From: Bradyrhizobium sp. AZCC 1693
GTDB taxonomy: Bacteria > Pseudomonadota > Alphaproteobacteria > Rhizobiales > Xanthobacteraceae
DNA: 64,000 bases
Direction: 5' to 3'
NCBI RefSeq assembly: GCF_036924745.1
Contig: NZ_JAZHSD010000001.1
Coordinates: 4,650,001-4,714,000 of the forward strand
Part shown: positions 62,243 through 64,000 of the stretch, piece after piece
Position numbering within the stretch: the first letter of the stretch is position 1
How the letters are laid out: every line of letters starts with the position of its first letter
The notes under the pieces: model-generated
The model's input: only the letters and a program-made list of their open reading frames with translations
The model's database searches: none
What the model was told of the DNA's origin: nothing
Position numbers and translations under genes: made by a program

Positions 62243-63535
62243 ATGACCGCCCCCCTCAAGGCAATCGACGGCAAAGCCGATCTGCCCGCTTTGATGACAG
62301 ACCTCGGCAACCGGGCGCGCGCCGCCGCGCGGGTGCTGGCGCTGGCGCCGCCGGAGCAGAAGAACCGTGCGCTGGAGGCGATCGAGCGGGCGATCCGCGC
62401 CAACGCAGAAAAGATTCTCGCGGCCAATGCCGAGGACGTTGCGGAAGTGCGCGCCGGTGGGGCGACATCGGCCTTCATCGATCGGCTGACGCTGACGCCT
62501 GCGCGCATCGAGGCGATGGCCGACGGCGTGGCCACCGTGCGCGGCATCCCCGATCCGGTCGGGTCCGTCACCGAGAGCTGGCAGCGGCCGAACGGCATGA
62601 CCATCGAGCGCGTGCGCGTGCCGCTCGGCGTGATCGGCGTGATCTTCGAGAGCCGTCCCAACGTCGCGGCGGATGCCGGCGTGCTGTGCGTGAAGTCCGG
62701 CAACGCCGTGATCCTGCGCGGCGGCTCCGACAGTTTTCGCTCCTGCCGCGCCATCCATGACTGCCTGGCGCAGGGCCTGCGCGAGGCGGGCCTGCCGGAA
62801 GCTGCGATCACCCTGGTCCCGACACGCGACCGCGCAGCTGTTGGATTAATGCTGTCGGGATTGGGCGGCGGCATCGACGTGATCGTGCCGCGCGGCGGCA
62901 AGAGCCTGGTGGCGCGCGTCGAGGCCGAAGCGCGCGTGCCGGTGTTCGCGCATCTCGAAGGCGTCAACCACGTCTATGTCGATCGCACTGCCAATCTCGA
63001 GATGGCCAAGTCGATCGTGCTGAACGCCAAGATGCGCCGTACCGGCGTCTGCGGAGCGGCCGAGACTCTACTGGTTGATCGCGCAGGCGCCGCGACCAAT
63101 CTGAAGCCGCTGGTCGAGATGCTGATCGAATCCGGCTGCGAGGTGCGCGGCGACGACGTCGTGCAGAAGATCGACGCGCGGGTGAAGCCGGCAACCGACG
63201 ATGACTGGGACACCGAGTATCTCGACGCCATCATCGCCGCGCGTGTCGTCGACGGCGTCGATGACGCGATCGCGCATATCCAGGACCACGGCTCGCGCCA
63301 CACCGATGCGATCGTGGCCGAGGATACAAAGGCGGCCGAGAAATTCCTCAGCGAGGTCGATTCCGCGATCGTGCTGCACAACGCATCGACGCAGTTCGCC
63401 GATGGCGGCGAGTTCGGCTTCGGCGCCGAGATCGGGATTGCCACCGGCAAATTCCACGCCCGTGGCCCTGTTGGCGCCGAGCAGCTGACGAGCTTCAAGT
63501 ATCGCGTTCGCGGCACCGGGCAGACGCGGCCATGA
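62243..63535 (+). CDS. proA: Gamma-glutamyl phosphate reductase
   Basis: A 430-residue NADPH-dependent reductase that makes glutamate-5-semialdehyde from the ProB product. Marks are [39 protein letters not shown], the active-site Cys in [23 protein letters not shown] and [35 protein letters not shown] at the C-terminus. It is full length. It lies on the same strand as proB with the ParDE pair between them, and nadD follows after 19 bases. Confidence 0.97.
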   Translation: MTAPLKAIDGKADLPALMTDLGNRARAAARVLALAPPEQKNRALEAIERAIRANAEKILAANAEDVAEVRAGGATSAFIDRLTLTPARIEAMADGVATVRGIPDPVGSVTESWQRPNGMTIERVRVPLGVIGVIFESRPNVAADAGVLCVKSGNAVILRGGSDSFRSCRAIHDCLAQGLREAGLPEAAITLVPTRDRAAVGLMLSGLGGGIDVIVPRGGKSLVARVEAEARVPVFAHLEGVNHVYVDRTANLEMAKSIVLNAKMRRTGVCGAAETLLVDRAGAATNLKPLVEMLIESGCEVRGDDVVQKIDARVKPATDDDWDTEYLDAIIAARVVDGVDDAIAHIQDHGSRHTDAIVAEDTKAAEKFLSEVDSAIVLHNASTQFADGGEFGFGAEIGIATGKFHARGPVGAEQLTSFKYRVRGTGQTRP

Positions 63536-63554
63536 ACGCCAGCCCGCGCACACG

Positions 63555-64000
63555 GTGACCCGGCTGATGCAATTGCAATCGGCCGCGCAAACCATCCCCT
63601 TCCATACCAACGGCATGCGCATCGGCCTGCTCGGCGGTTCGTTCAATCCGCCGCACGCGGCGCATCGCGCCATCAGCCTGTTTGCGATCAAGCGCCTGAA
63701 GCTCGATCGCGTCTGGTGGCTGCTGACGCCGGGCAATCCGCTCAAGGATACCGGGCGACTGCACGGCCTCTCCGAACGCGCCCGCGCTGCGCTCGAGGTC
63801 GCCGACGATCCGCGCATCGATATCAGCTGTCTCGAAGCTGTCATCGGGGTCAGGTACACCGTCGATACGATCATTCATTTGCGCCGCCGCGTTTCAGGCG
63901 TGCGTTTCGTCTGGATCATGGGCGCCGACAATCTCGCGCAGTTCCATCGCTGGAAGGATTGGCGGCGCATCGCTACCGAGGTGCCGATCGCCGTGATCGA
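63555..64000 (+). CDS. nadD: Nicotinate-nucleotide adenylyltransferase, 3' end outside window
   Basis: The N-terminal 148 codons are visible, open at the right edge. GTG 63555 is taken as the start; ATG 63567 and ATG 63615 are in frame. The nucleotidyltransferase signature is [21 protein letters not shown] (GxFxPxHxxH-type). [16 protein letters not shown] and the later [25 protein letters not shown] block are typical of NadD, which makes deamido-NAD from nicotinate mononucleotide and ATP. The order proA-nadD is standard in the group. Confidence 0.95.
   Translation, partial: MTRLMQLQSAAQTIPFHTNGMRIGLLGGSFNPPHAAHRAISLFAIKRLKLDRVWWLLTPGNPLKDTGRLHGLSERARAALEVADDPRIDISCLEAVIGVRYTVDTIIHLRRRVSGVRFVWIMGADNLAQFHRWKDWRRIATEVPIAVI

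Overview
This is a GC-rich chromosomal stretch that reads like a Bradyrhizobium-type alphaproteobacterium. The supporting signs are the gene order rplU-rpmA-GNAT-DMT-MaoC-obgE-proB-proA-nadD, an alphaproteobacterial flagellin with FlbT, several FixJ/CheY-like regulators, and many short palindromic intergenic repeats of the kinds common in that group. The genus is inferred from these features; no alignment was possible.

Layout. 0-8 kb: the start of a caspase-fold protein whose catalytic residues are replaced, a frameshifted helical protein with a DxDTTA motif, a secreted thermonuclease, an LssY_C membrane protein, a class V aminotransferase of the serine-glyoxylate type and a PAP2 phosphatase. 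7.6-13 kb: an iron-type ABC transporter (ATPase, binding protein, permease) whose binding-protein gene carries a frameshift and whose permease gene is cut off by an IS4-family element. 13-19.5 kb: an SGNH-like/MBOAT O-acetylation pair, oligopeptidase B, and a second copy of the same IS in opposite orientation. Both IS copies sit in the same hairpin of the same intergenic repeat family.

19.5-27 kb: a sugar-acid catabolic cluster on the minus strand (RraA-like aldolase, SMP-30 lactonase, arabinonate-type dehydratase) joined to a NitT/TauT-type ABC transporter. A divergent GntR/FCD regulator and a palindromic operator lie at its head. 27-45 kb: a signalling and motility block. It holds a receiver plus a large hybrid kinase, a FixJ-like regulator, PilZ, cheR-cheY-cheW-cheA (CheA carries its own receiver; no cheB), flbT, a 749-residue flagellin with internal repeats, three more small regulators, and a LuxR protein with a degenerate kinase dimerisation segment.

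45-54 kb: small exported proteins, a GH3/NagZ-like hydrolase, a Gly/His-rich secreted peptide, then Sel1-HlyD-FtsX-ATPase (a MacAB-like export operon) and a class C beta-lactamase-like protein, ended by tRNA-Ser(CGA). 54-64 kb: a ROK-type kinase whose motifs are in circularly permuted order, then the conserved ribosomal protein/obg/proline/NAD block. That block contains a ParDE module (toxin frame broken) between proB and proA.

Three genes are broken by single-base frameshifts in GC-rich runs. They may be real pseudogenes or sequencing errors.
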